A DNA stretch of 64,000 nucleotides, from NCBI RefSeq assembly GCF_050948175.1, contig NC_135205.1:843795-907794 (forward strand). Direction: 5' to 3'. The position numbers and the translations under genes are program-made. Below the pieces are notes generated by a model that had not been told where the DNA came from, ran no database searches, and worked only from the letters and a program-made list of their open reading frames with translations. The stretch is from Xylocopa sonorina (Eukaryota > Arthropoda > Insecta > Hymenoptera > Apidae). Positions 20,590 to 32,227 of this stretch are shown in pieces (the stretch's first letter is position 1; the number at the start of each line of letters is the position of its first letter).

Positions 20590-20770
20590 TTAACCCTTTA
20601 CAATGCCGATCTCATGCACCGATGTCGACCAAACAAGAAGTTCGCTGTCAGTCCCTAGAATCCACGTTGTCCAAACGAAAAGTCGATTGTCAGTCCCTGT
20701 GGACTGACGCCGCCTGAACGGAAAGTTCACTGTCAGTCCCTGGGGACTGACGTAGCACTCAACGTGTTAA
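20590..20770. repeat. piggyBac-1 subterminal region with nested GTCAGTCCC palindromes, bounded by TTAA
   Basis: 181 bp between two TTAA tetranucleotides, holding three GTCAGTCCC units. Two of them pair with GGGACTGAC or GTGGACTGAC. The same 181-bp unit is at 58016-58196. It is either the element's right end or a MITE that could mobilise alone. Confidence 0.7.
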
Positions 20771-21965
20771 ACCCGATAAAAATATTGTAATCGACGAAAT
20801 CATGGTTCTATGATGAGGACGCCACAGTTTTTGCCAATATATCTCAGGAAAGAGGCATAAATATGGTATAAAACTTTGTAAATTGTGCCTTCCGGAAGGA
20901 TACACACATAACATTCTTATTTATGCTGGAAAGAATGCAACCAGAATAGCGAAAGCACATGCGCATGCTGTAGTTATGACGTTAGAGGGTGAATTATTAT
21001 TTGAAAGCCGCATATTATAGGCAAATAGTTTATATACTTGTGTCCCTTTGGCCGAAAAACTCCTGCAAAAAGTAAATTTATTTATGGTACAGTAAAAATT
21101 AATACAAAATTTCTTCGGCTGCAGGCTAAACGGAAACTGCAACGGGGTGGCTTTACGTATTTTCAAAATCGGAGCGGCTTTAAATTTTTATAGCGGATGG
21201 ATAAGAGACCGATATGCATGCTAGCCACTTCTGAAAACCACAGATGTGTTATTGTCCAGGGTAGTAATAATAAGTTAAAGCCGGACACGGTGTTTTTTTA
21301 TAACAAAGCTAAGAAGGGGTTTGACCATCCGACCAGAAATCTTCTTACCACAGTTGATTACACAGAACAGTAAAGTGGTATAGAAAAATAGTTATAGAAT
21401 TAGTATGCGGGACATCTCTCGTCAATGCCTGTTATATACATAGACGATGGAGTACTAAAGGTATGAAAATATTAAACTTCCGCGAAAAAATTATTGATTA
21501 CCTCCTCAGTACAGTGGATAATCACGGTGAACAAACGTCATCTGAAACTGAAGCAGTGCCCAAGAAACGTACATATTTTCTACCCTCGTTCCAAGGACGC
21601 GAGATAAAAACTAGCCAGCGATGTGAAGAATGTTATAAACGTATGTCTAGAATAAATGGTAGGCAGTGTGCCGCGAATAAGGCGATAAAAGTAAATACCT
21701 GTTGTAATCGATGTAAAGGCCAACCGGAACTCTACCTAACATGTTTTGAAAAATTACATACAAGAATTAAATAATTATGTTAGGTTTATAATGTGGATTT
21801 GTTATGTTTTAAATATTGAATGTTTGTTTATAATGCTGAAAATTGAAAAATAATATTATTTTGTACTATCTACTTTGTGAAATATAAATGCGACCAATCG
21901 TGATGCCCGCCGGCTCACGAAATAGACGCCTGTGATCCACCTGTGATGCACGCCGGCATCAACAT
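20771..21965 (+). pseudogene. piggyBac-2 transposase, C-terminal piece and 3' end
   Basis: Resumes after the nested element with ATCGACGAAATCATGG (first catalytic IDE), then RHKYGIKLCKLCLPEGYTHN and RIAKAHAHAVVMTLEGE. The C-terminal Cys-rich domain is at 21463-21774: RCEECYKRMSRINGRQC, CCNRCKGQPELY, CFEKLH. Stops and frame changes occur between about 21000 and 21450. The 3' end near 21965 reads GCATCAACATGCTAAAC. In the other copy it is GTTTAGCACGTTGACACC, a decayed terminal repeat next to satellite. Confidence 0.82.
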
Positions 21966-21969
21966 GCTA

Positions 21970-23085
21970 AACATAGAAATTAGATGAGCCATCACATTGC
22001 GCGGAGCATTAGATTAGTACAGCTTTAAAAAGCAGACAAAATGAAACCCCAGCCCGGTGCAAACAACAGTCGAATTTCCATTCATATGAAATGTAGAAGT
22101 AGGTAAGGATAATGCTATACATAGGACATTACAACATTCTTGCTTTCGAACCTTGAAATGAGACAGTCCACCACACAGCATGTAGCATCAAAACTCTATT
22201 GCTTATACACGTAGACACTATGAAACTCCATCCCGTTGCATTTATCTGTAGAATTCGCATTATTTTGAAGCGTAGAAACAAATCAACAAAATGCAAAGCG
22301 TACAAAGTTACAGCTAACTTACTTTGAATCGTTGAAATGATTTGCGTCATCGCATTGCATGGTGAAATAGAACACCATTGTTCTAACACACAAACACCTT
22401 AAACCGCCATCCTGTTGCATGGAACTGTATAATTCACATTCTTTTCAAGATCTTCAGCAAATGAGCATAATGCTATGCATACACGATTACAACTTACTTA
22501 CCTTGAAACGTCGATATGGGATGCGACATCGCATTGCATGGAACATTAGGAAGCGCTATGAAGCAGCGACACTGTGAGGCGCCATCCCGTTGCATGGAAC
22601 TGTAGAATTCACTTTCTTTTGAAGTGTAGAAGCAGATGAGCATATTTCTTTGCATAGAAGATTACAGGTTACTCACCTTCAATCGTTGGAATGAAATTCG
22701 GCATGGTATTGCATGGAGCACTAGAACCCTACTGTTCTGAAACGCAGACAATGTGTAGCACCATCCCGTTGTAGGAAGCTGCAGAATTCACATTCTTTTG
22801 AATTGTAGAAGCAGATAAGCATAATGCTCTGCTTAGACAATTACAGCTCACTTACTTTGAAACGTTGAAATGAGATGCGAGATTGCATTGCATGGAGCAA
22901 TAGGACTCTACTCCTTTGACACGAAGACACAGTGAAGCGCAATACCGTTACATGGAAATGTAGATTTCACATTCCTTAGAAGTGTAGAAGCAGATAAGCA
23001 TATTGCATTGCATAGCAGATTACAGATTAACCACCTTGAAACTTTGGAATGAAATTCGCCATGGTGATCGCTACAGTATGTGGCA
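21970..23085. repeat. Satellite block, forward, second subfamily
   Basis: About six monomers of the type with CATCCCGTTGCATGGAACTGTAGAATTCACATTC and GCATAATGCTATGCATAG. They align with the GATATCGCG type along their length but differ at many fixed positions, so this is a distinct subfamily. Confidence 0.9.
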
Positions 23086-23178
23086 ATTGAGAATTTGTGC
23101 ACTGTTAAGCGAATTGGATAATTATTGATGACCCTATTCCAGCAAAAATAACTGAATATTGGAGGAAAGCAGAGAAAA

Positions 23179-23481
23179 TTGCGGAAGGTGTCATTGCTGA
23201 ATATTTGGCAGATTTTTTTGAGCTTCGCAAATAATGCGAAGACTCCTGATGAAATTTTGCAGAAATTGGATGGCATATATGAAAGGGAGAGTTTAGCCAC
23301 GCAATTGGATGTTAGAGAAAAACTATTAAGTTTAAAACTGCAGAGAGAGCAGTCCTTGATCAAACATTTTACAACACTCAACGACATAATCACGGAACTC
23401 TTAGCAGTGTGTGCAAAATTAGAAGAAACGGATAAAGCTTCCCATTTACTGCTAACCCTTCCAACATGCTATGGCGAGTAA
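23179..23481 (+). pseudogene. copia Gag fragment
   Basis: A 100-codon open segment with the conserved copia capsid pattern L..L.l.eg.sv..H...l..i...L...g....e.dk...lL.tLP..Y, here ending LLLTLPTCYGE. Truncated at its N-terminus. The reading frame is lost after 23481, before the zinc knuckle. Confidence 0.8.
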
Positions 23482-23601
23482 TTATGGTGATTGAACGTTT
23501 TCCCAAGACAACCTAACATTAGAGTTTGAAAAAAACTCGTTTCTTGGTCCACGAAGTAAAATTACGAACAGGCTGCTCGTCAAAGAAACGATAAATATAA
23601 A

Positions 23602-24578
23602 ATGCCATCATTGTGGACGAAAGGGCATAAAATAAAAGAACGTTTTTATTATAAAAGAACGGTCGAGCACGCGGGAAAGAAAAAGGTGATCACCGAGGCA
23701 GCTCAAGTAACAGAAGAATTGGATATTGAAAAGGCTGGGACATCCTCGTTTGCCTTTATGATGGAATACAATGAAAATGGGGAAGACGATAAAAACAAAT
23801 TAAAGTTTCTGTTGGATTCCGGAGCGTCGGATCACATTGTCAAACGTGACAATGTCTTGCCGACATTCGAGGAGTTGAGTACACCCTTGAAGATTTTGGT
23901 GACAAAAAGTCCGTTAGAAGGATGCAAGAAGCATGAATGGACATCGTATTTGTGACAGATGGAAACGTTGAGGTAGTGAAAACTGGTCAGAAAATAATGG
24001 AAAGTAAGGAAAAAAATAACTAATCTATTACTGATTTTCAAATGGAAAATGGTGAAACATTGATTAATCACCAGATTCATAATGCAGTAAATAATGACTA
24101 CGAACTGTGGCATCAGCGTTTGGGCCACATTGGAAGATCAAAATTCGTAGAATTGAAGAATAAAAAAGTGATCAATGTAAATCATATTGAATTGATAGTG
24201 CCGAATGATAATTTATGTGAGGCTTGCATTAAAGGTAAGCAAGCACGATTATAATTCGAAAAGGTAAAGAATATGGAGCATGTAAAGCGACCATTGTTTA
24301 TTATTTATTCAGATGTATGTGGTATTATTATTTCTTCAACTAATAACGGAAAGAATTATTTTACATATAAATCAGAAGCATTTTCTGCGTTCAAAGATTT
24401 TGTAACTAGAAGCGAGGCTCATTTTAATTTAAAAGTTGTTCACTTGTATAGCGATAATGGCAGAGAATATTTGTCAAATGAGATGAAAGATTATTGTGTA
24501 GAAAAAGGTACTAGTTACCACCTAACAGTCCGGCAAATCTCCCAATTGGTGTTTCTGAGAGAATGGTTCGAACCATAA
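23602..24578 (+). pseudogene. copia protease to integrase-core fragments
   Basis: Three open pieces: 23602-23955 (knuckle remnant and DSGASDH protease), 24042-24254 (pre-integrase) and 24273-24578 (integrase core with the first two catalytic Asp). The Glu of the DDE triad lies in a broken frame after 24578. Joined only by homology; each junction carries a stop or shift. Confidence 0.8.
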
Positions 24579-24864
24579 CAGAAAAGGCACGCACGACGAT
24601 AAGTGGTGCCAGTTAGAATAAAGTGTTTTGGGGGAAGCAGCTTTAACTGTGACGTATTTAATAAACTTAAGCCCAACAAAGGCTTTAAAACAAAGTTAAA
24701 CGCCATTTGAAATGTGGCTTGATAAAAAGCCAAAAGTAAAGTATTTACGAATTCTCGGTTCCACAGCTTATATTCATGATAAGACCCGAAAAACCATGTT
24801 TGATGAGAAATCTTGGAAGGACAATAGAAATCATAGCCAATAGATAATATTATGCCTAATGATT

Positions 24865-24920
24865 CTGAACTCTACAGTTCCATACAACGGGATGGCGCAG
24901 CTTAGTGTCAACCATGGTCC
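24865..24920. repeat. Satellite fragment
   Basis: CTCTACAGTTCCATACAACGGGATGGCGC matches part of a reverse-oriented second-subfamily monomer. It sits between the copia and BEL relics. Confidence 0.7.
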
Positions 24921-25425
24921 CACTCTTCGCGCCTTCTTCTCTCCTCCCAGTTCCCGAGAAAGAAACAAATTTACAGGTTTTCACATTACATTTCATTACA
25001 GAATTCACATTAAAAGAGTCGGACTTCATGGCTGATGAGCTCTTAGTAGAAATTCAGATTCAGACACGTCAGAGAACATGAACAACACTAAATTTCTGTT
25101 AATGCATTTTAAGTTAAATATAATTGTTTGTTAAGGAATCGTGTCCACTCAAATTGTATCTATCTCCTTTCCTATTAATGTAATACGTATTAGAGTGCAC
25201 GTTGTAACGGCGACGAAAAGGTTCTTGACGAAAATTTACACCCTTCATTGGCTAATCAACCGAAAATGAGCCTCCTCGTAACGCGTGCATTTGATCATTC
25301 GAGCCTGATTCAAAATCCGGCAGACCGCGAGTTATAAAAACTAACAGTTAAAATCAGTGATGTGAGTGCCCAAACTGCAGTGTCATTCAATCAACATTCA
25401 GCGACCGAAGAATCAAGCCGGTGAT
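24921..25425 (+). repeat. Putative BEL/Pao LTR and leader
   Basis: Non-coding. A TATA-like GTTATAAAAAC at about 25331-25341 and a downstream CATTCAATCAACATTC suggest promoter and start, as in BEL LTRs. No second LTR is present in the window, so the boundaries are unproven. 24921-25130 has no recognisable content. Confidence 0.4.
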
Positions 25426-27285
25426 CTGGCCAATGTTCCAAGACAAATTGAGATTCTCAGCAGCAACAAGTCAGACAACCCAGGGGATCCAGACATTATG
25501 GCAGATCCCAACATACCTGATATCTTCACATCGAAAAGGTAGATTCGTTTATTCATCAATTCCTCTCTTATCCATATTCCACGATGACAACCCGATCGTT
25601 CCAACAAGCTCAGTCCAACCCTTATGAAATTATTCTCAGTTCCGTGCGGCGTAAACGCGGTATCATATTTGGTCGAATCACTGCCTTCACGCGACTTCTT
25701 AACACATGCGAAAGATCGGAACAACCGGACATATGTTTACTACAAACGCACCTTACGCGTTAACTGAAACATGGAAACGATTCGTTGACATCCAATTTGA
25801 CCTCGAATAATTGGATGAAACAGAAACGTCACATCGCTACAAAATTCTAAACAACTATTTCTCTATCATAACTCGTGCCGAATCCCTAATCAAGAGAAGA
25901 CTTCTGAATGACACGAGGCCAAACACGTTCGAATCATCGGCCACTTTCTCAACCATCCCATATGCCATTAAATTACCAAAAATGCAACTTCCAACATTCG
26001 ATGGAACATACGAAAATTGAGCATCATTCTATGTTGTATTCTCATCGATCATCGATCGCAACGAAAACCTAACTCCAGTTAAAAAATTGCAATACCTGCG
26101 GCAGACATTAACTGGAATGGCCGCTGTATACATCGAATAGTTAGCACAATGGATGCAAATTACACCGACGCAATCGAGTTATTGAATGGTAAATTCGAAT
26201 GTATAAGACGGGCTGCCTCTAAATATTGTGATGCAATCTAGTATATCCCAAAACTGTCAAGAGGCACTGCAGAAACACTAGGCAATATCGTCGACACCAT
26301 CAACCAACATCTTCACGCACTGAAAAATTCCACAGAAATGCTAACACGTTGTTCCAATGGCAACTCACGGTAAAGGACAACAAAGTGCCGCCTTAAAAGG
26401 ATCCTCTAGAGTTTCTGGAGAAACGGGTCAACTGTATACCAGAAATGAACGCAAGAGCAAGCTCAACCGCAAGTCGAGTCAACGGAAGACCATTGGACTA
26501 TTTACGCTCCACGAATCAACGTACTACGCAAAACCAGGTGCTCTTGTCACAAGGACATTGTAATGACGATTAAACCGAAAGCAGGACAAACAGGACAAAC
26601 ATAAGAACCCAAAAGTATTCAGTATGCCACGGAGGACTCAGCATCTGGGCATGTGAAGAGTTTCACGGGCTGTCAGTCCAGGACCGCAAGGCAGCTGTCG
26701 AAAAGGCTTCACTATGCGTAAACTGCTTGCGTAAGGGACACAAATATAGCCTGTGCCACAGGGGTCCCTGTCGCATACGTAATATGCAATACCACACGAT
26801 ACTTCACTAAACGCGAAGAATCTGGAAGCAGACTACTTTTAAACCGCCAACCATCACTCCACACAAAGAACAAGAACCTATAACGAACGAAGAATCTTCA
26901 ATGTCCGAATGACTTCAGGACGTTGTGGCACCGAAGTAAGGAGGACATCAAAACGCATTTGTCGTCAATTCAGTCACGAATGAATTACTCGTAACCACAC
27001 AAATTCACCTTTTAATCTCGCGAGGAATCTCGGCACTCCAAAAAGACGCTGCTCCGTACCCACCGGTGTTCTAAACACAATGTACACAATAGTAAAACAC
27101 TCCACCACGGCAACCTTTAAATCAAGGGTCAGAGATTATGAACGAGATCTGACCTTTTTTACAGTCGCAAATATCTCATCATTCATTCCCGATCAACTCA
27201 TTGATCGCTCGGCGATTAAGATTTCGAGAAATCTACAACGAGCCGGTCCAACATTTCACCGTCCAGCGCTATGCTTGATTGATCA
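25426..27285 (+). mobile_element. BEL/Pao retrotransposon relic (gag to protease)
   Basis: BEL Gag motif LPKMQLPTFDGTYEN at about 25975-26020, followed by ASFYVVFSSIIDRNENLTPV and KLQYLRQTLTG. A knuckle region reads CHGGLSIWACEEFHGLSVQD and CVNCLRKGHKYSLCHRGPC (about 26630-26775). The BEL aspartic-protease region gives LTFFTVANISSFIPDQLIDR (about 27145-27205). RT and later domains are absent. Many stops; the relic ends against satellite near 27290. Confidence 0.82.
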
Positions 27286-27289
27286 CCAT

Positions 27290-27500
27290 TTCATCGACAC
27301 GTAGACATCCAGAAATGCTATCCCCTAGAAGGAAACTTTAGGATTCACATTCCTTTGAAGCCTGGAAGCAGATAAACGTTACGCGTTGCATAGAATATTA
27401 CATCTTACCTACTTTGAAACGTTAATATGAAATGGGCTATCACGGTCTATGGTGCATGAGAACTGTAATGCTTTGGCATGCTGACACTATGAAATGCGAC
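27290..27500. repeat. Satellite fragment, forward
   Basis: Just over one monomer, closest to the second subfamily. It is the inner border of arm A'. Confidence 0.8.
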
Positions 27501-27502
27501 AG

Positions 27503-27530
27503 CTTATATATATATTATATATATATTGTA
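27503..27530. repeat. (TA)n microsatellite at the arm A' inner breakpoint
   Basis: TATATATATATTATATATATATT-like run directly at the position where the LINE is truncated. The other two LINE copies also end in a TATATA-rich stretch here. Confidence 0.8.
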
Positions 27531-30145
27531 TAAGTCGATCATTTACTTGCATCGCCCCAGTTCGCTTTCTTTCCATCGAGGCTTGCAAATCCCTCTTCGT
27601 TATTCTTGTAAATCGTACTTTGGAAGGTATGTAGTACGTATTGACAGTCCGACGCTGAAACTATCTCAAACACTTCAGCTTTTCGCAACTTAGCGTATGT
27701 GCAACCTCCTATCAACATTATGTCTAATTTTTATTTGTTTCGGTTCCTAAAGTATCTATAGCCTTCTTTCGGATTCTACCCGATTAGTTCGTTTGTTAGA
27801 GCCATTTTGATGATCTTTTCCTCTCTATGGTTGTTCTTCTTACTACACCAGATTACCGATTTTTCGTTTAGGTCACCTGCGATTATTATTCTGTTTGCCT
27901 CTGCCTTTTCTATGTTAACCTCAATTTCGTTTATATATATTCGTTTATATATTCTTCGATTCCCTTCCGTCCCTGTTCGGCGAGAAGTAGCAGCTTATAT
28001 CTTTCGTTCCTTTGAACATTGCATGAACGATTCCGGACGAGGAGTACGTGGTGCCATATGTGCAACATTTTCGATTAACGCCAGTTATCCATATCGGAGC
28101 ATTACCGTATTGCAGTCAGTATTCTTATATTTTCTGCATGATTTCTTGCGCAATTCGGCATCTGTTCAGATCGATTTGTAGGACTTTTAATTCCATGTTT
28201 GTTTCTCGTTCTTTTCTATCAACGCCTTTCTGTAGGTCAAACAATTAAAGCTCCGGTAACGTGTCTGATGTACGGATCCTTCTTCCTGTCTCGCAACAGA
28301 TGATACATTTCGGTTTATTCGCAATGCAACCGATTATCGTGTAAATCTGGAATCCGCATCTTCTGCAGATTCCCTTATTATCTTTGACTTCTTCGCAATT
28401 TCTGCTGATATGTCCCAGTTTATGGCATTTGAAGCACCTCTCTATTCTCGGTAGCACTTTGCAGGAACAAGGTGTTAATGCTATTCTGAATCGTTTGACC
28501 TTCTCCAGTTCTTTCCTGTATTCCTGTACAAATTCAACTAACGCGACTCGGTTGTCTCTCTACGTTTGTTTTAACAACTTGACGTTTATACCGCTATCCT
28601 TTCCTTCGATTATTTTCAGTGTTCTCTTCATTTCTTCTCTGGTCACCTAACGGGTATATGGCCCTTAGTTGGACCATTATACTCACACTCGTATGTTTTT
28701 CTTCGAATTCTTTTTCCAGAGTTCCTTTTATCTCCTTTATTTTGTTCTCTATACCTGTTTTCTTGTTAAATTCCAGAATTATATCTCCCGTTCTCGATTT
28801 TCTTGCGATTTTCATCTTTTCCTATTTCTGTCGATTATCTTGCTTTTTCACATCCCGATGATTGTCCTCGAATGCTTACTGCTCCTTTAATTGCTTCATT
28901 TTTCTCTGTACTGTTCGTCACTAGTTCGATCAAGTGTTCGATCTCTTTTTTTTTTATATGCCTGATGTTTCCCATCAACGTTTTCTAATATGTCATTACC
29001 TTCGTCGTATCCTCGCTCATAATATCTATCATTATTCACTGATGTGTGGCTGCCTATTCTTCTATTTGAAAGTGAGGACGTTATTCTTATTGGTAGCTTT
29101 TCCATTATCCTGCTCTTTCCTTTTGGTTCCCTTACTTCGGTTCCTGATGCTTCTCCTTTCGTGTCTGTGCCTCCGGAGGCTTTGTTTTTCACCTTTATAT
29201 ACGCATTTCGTATCCTTTCCTATTTTCCTATTCTTTTGTGTCATCGACAGGGGGCTCCGAACCGCCTGCCCAACCTTTAATCTTCTGTCAGGACCCGATG
29301 GGGTTGATTCCAAATCGCGAGCCAGCAGCAACTCTCAGCAGCATATGCACAGCAGCATCGCTCAAGCTGGCTGTGGGGTTTGCGGGGGGGGGGGGGCGCA
29401 GGCCCTCCACCATCCTACTGCCTGCCTTGATGCGGGCGAGGGACTCCCAGGGCCACTTGAACTGCGACCAGTATCTATCTTATACTCTAACTGATTCGTA
29501 GTTTTGCGTATTCCATTAAGCTTACCGGAATCAGTGATATGGATTCATTCAGTCTAAAGAATTATTTTCTTTTTAAGTTTCTCGATTTTTTTATGTTCTC
29601 ACTCAATATCGTCTACTTCCGTTGTACCTTACGGTATGGTATATATTCTGTTATTTAATATTTGTAGGATTTCCTCTTAATAAATGCAATGTTTGCACAG
29701 ATTTTCTTTTTCTTTCTCTTTAGTTACGTTGTTGTTATTTTATGCTCTCTGTCCTCCACATTTCCTCTCTGCACCATCCCGGAAACAGCGTTATACAATT
29801 ACTTCATGATGGCGCCCCAGTCTCGCTACACCGAGATCGAGTGTTCTCCCTTACATCTGTTGATTTGTATATGTCACATATTGGACAATATTTGCACTTA
29901 TCCTTTGTATTTTTTGAATTACGTTTTAGTTACATGTCTATTGGATATGCGTCTAAATGTCTGGTTTCCGTACGATTTGTTAGTAAAGTTTTATTTTTTT
30001 CCAACTGTCCGTTTTCATTTAGCTCCGATTGAACCCGCCGATTATTATATTATACTACATGAATAAACGTTCATTCCGATTCGATCTCTGCCACTCCGTA
30101 ATTGCGGAAGGCTTACTGCATATCCTTATGCCTGGGAAAGTTGCG
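27530..30145 (-). mobile_element. R1/TRAS-like LINE, 3'-truncated (copy 2)
   Basis: Inverted copy of 9225-11800. ORF1 knuckles CFKCHKLGHISRNC and CRRCGFQIYTIIGC (28245-28457) have the same His-to-Tyr change. The endonuclease remnant is at 27540-28190. A 124-codon antisense frame differs from its partner by only three residues, showing high nucleotide identity. It begins next to telomere-like repeats at about 30145. Confidence 0.78.
28245..28893 (-). pseudogene. LINE ORF1 remnant, copy 2
   Basis: Same order of motifs as copy 1, read on the minus strand. The stretch IILEFNKKTGIENKIKEIKG (28594-28815) aligns with 10600-10670. Additional frameshifts between 28457 and 28600 are private to this copy. 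Confidence 0.7.
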
Positions 30146-30400
30146 GAGGTTGGTTAAGTTACGCTAGGTTAAGTTAGGTTGGGATATGTTTGGGAATGTT
30201 TGTAGGTTGCTCGGTTATGTTGAGTTAGATTTACGAAAGCGTAGGTTTGATTTGTTTAGGTTTAAGAAAGGTAATGTTAGATTGTGTTAGGTTGGGTTCA
30301 ATTTTAGTGTAGGCAGGTTAAGTCAGATTAGGTGTAACTGAGGTCAGCTTGGTTTAAATTAAGTTTAGAGGATGTTGGATTAAGTTAAGCCAAGTAAGAG
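30145..30400. repeat. Degenerate TTAGG-type telomere-like repeats (arm A')
   Basis: GGTTAAGTTAGGTTGGG, TGTTAGGTTGGG and similar words over about 250 bp, the mirror of 9030-9222. G-rich strand reads outward from the LINE 5' end. Confidence 0.7.
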
Positions 30401-30404
30401 ATGG

Positions 30405-30730
30405 AGTACCAATAGCTGGCAACGCCATCCGTCGATAGTTCTTGAATTACCGACTATTGGCAATACCAGCCGTCGCTATATCATGAGTTATCGACCGCAG
30501 GCATCACCTACTGTCGATATATCGTGAGTTACCGACCACAGACAACACCAGTCGTTGATAAGTCTTGAGTTACCTACTATTGGTTGCACCAGCTGTATGT
30601 GAAAGCATACGCTATCGGTTGTTGGTAACACCAGACGTCCATAATTTATGGACTATTAAGCACAAGCAGCACCAGCCGTCGGTCAATTGTAACAGACCGC
30701 CAGCAGCACTATCCATTGGTAAGTTATAAG
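30405..30730. repeat. ~41-bp minisatellite (arm A')
   Basis: About seven units of 40-42 bp, each with an ACCAGCCGTCG..TATG(A/G)GTTA(C/T)CGAC core. Mirror of 8750-9015. Confidence 0.78.
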
Positions 30731-30874
30731 TTATTCTTAATGGGAACACCCATCCGTAGGCATGTATTGACTCGATTTTCCATCTCACAGATATGACTCC
30801 ACCGGTCTGACAACAACAAACGCCATATATGAGTTCTCACAACACCATTTGCCACACAACTCAGTGCTGAAAGG

Positions 30875-32227
30875 GTTAATAATGCTAGCGCTATTACTTT
30901 AACCAGGCATAGAATCCATAGTTATGAAAAATTATGATCGTGAGTATAATATCACTTCTAGAGAAACATTTCTAGTGTAAGTGTAAAAGTTCTGTTTTAG
31001 TTGTGGAAATAAAATTCACTAATATGACACTATACTTATTTTCGGGTCCAAGGTATGCTTACCATATTTAAAGAAAGGCACAAATCATCATATAATAACT
31101 ATCAGCCCACCACTAAGTATAAAAATTAAACGAATGTGATTTCAAACTCGTCTCGATTATATAATATCCAAGTTTGGAATGTTAATGTGTGCTCTTGGAA
31201 GGGCCGATAAATATGAAAATGATGGTATTTCTGTGAATGCAGTCTTGTCAGACTGCAGTAAATTATATATATTTCAAATTTCAATGTTCAGAAAAATAAT
31301 TCTTTCCATTTAAGACTGCCTTACGCACGCGTTGTTTCAGGTATATATATCGCTGTGACAGAGATGTTAGTTAGTTCAGAATCACAAAATTATAGTGGGA
31401 AACTGGAAATAATGGGTGATGCAATGTACGCCTTTATTTTATTACCATAACTAAAGGTGTATAATTAATACGTGAAGGTATAATTTATATTTTAGTAAAC
31501 AAATCAATTTATTTTACAGAATATAAATATTATTGATAAGATAAATTGTTGCCTGATTTCTTCCCAAAGGAGAATTAGGAACATATAGATTTGAATAATT
31601 ATATATGACAATTGAAAAGAACGAACAAAGTATACAGATAAATCAGAGGAAAAGATCATGCAAATATTATTTGTCATCCAAACTAATTTAAACAGCGAGT
31701 TTGTTAACAAAACTGTAAGTTTAAATACTATATTATTCATTATGTTAAAAAAAATTTATAAGTCTTCGTACATTACAGTACATAATAGATCAGTCTGATT
31801 AATTGCCCAAATAACTATAGTTCAAGAGTTAATTAATGTCACCCTTACACAAAGCTACAATATGTAAATTTCGTAAATTTTAAAAGTGACGAAACTGGTA
31901 CGCGGTTTTTGGATCTTAAAGATGGTAAAAAGGTGCGGCTGGGAGAGAAGAACCTAGCAAACCACTAGGTACAGCATTAACAATGGATTCTCAAAATCTT
32001 CTCGCAATGCTTTCTCATTAAAAAAATATATTTTTTACCTTCAACTTAATTAGAAATGCAAAATAATTTTACTAATAACATAAATATTATATATCTTTCG
32101 GACAATTAAAACTTGCATCGACAAAGCCGTAATGGGAAAGTTGATAATTAACGGTGACCTACGAAAAGCAATGAAATTAGAGAAATTAATAGTCAATTTA
32201 AAGTCAAAACTTGCTTTGAAAAATTAA
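30875..32227 (+). pseudogene. HSDL2: HSDL2-like pseudogene, 5'-truncated, introns retained (copy 2)
   Basis: Same exon-like blocks as copy 1 on the plus strand: 30875-30976 (VNNASAITLT), 31046-31257 (INISPPL-like region, here TISPPL; KFGMLMCAL), about 31340-31440 (SESQNYSGKLEIMGDAM), 31520-31605, 31861-32015 (SCP2: RFLDLKDGKK, ALTMDSQNLLAML) and 32105-32227 (AVMGKLIINGDLRKAMKLEK, ending in TAA). The +1 base after ITLT and the TGA after SIKIKRM are shared with copy 1, so the gene was dead before duplication. Private damage: the second acceptor is GG in place of AG, 2 bp are lost in LSKTA, and the TNQSLIDEA segment is gone. The last block is intact here but carries a stop in copy 1. The first donor (GTAAGT) is intact here. 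Confidence 0.88.

Larger units (their letters stand above)
18631..20770 (+). mobile_element. piggyBac-1 element nested in piggyBac-2 (copy 1)
   Basis: The right end is CGTAGCACTCAACGTGTTAA (20751-20770). The left end is its decayed inverse, (C)TAATACGTTGAGTGCAATG at 18631. In the other copy (58016-59610) both ends are perfect 20-bp inverted repeats including the TTAA target. The host piggyBac-2 reading frame is split exactly here. The right subterminal region carries GTCAGTCCC/GGGACTGAC palindromes. Confidence 0.88.
23090..24850 (+). mobile_element. Ty1/copia retrotransposon relic (gag to integrase), no LTRs seen
   Basis: Copia-type Gag (QLDVREKLLSLKLQREQSLI, 23179-23481) is followed by a knuckle KCHHCGRKGHKIKERF whose last Cys is Arg. 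The protease DSGASDH is at about 23815-23838. The pre-integrase HHCC region has WHQRLGH..CEACIKGKQ (24108-24245). Integrase shows SDVCG (about 24310) and YSDNGREYLSNE (about 24450). EMWLDKKPKVKYLR near 24712 is the last recognisable part; RT/RNase H is gone. Several stops and frame changes. Confidence 0.87.
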
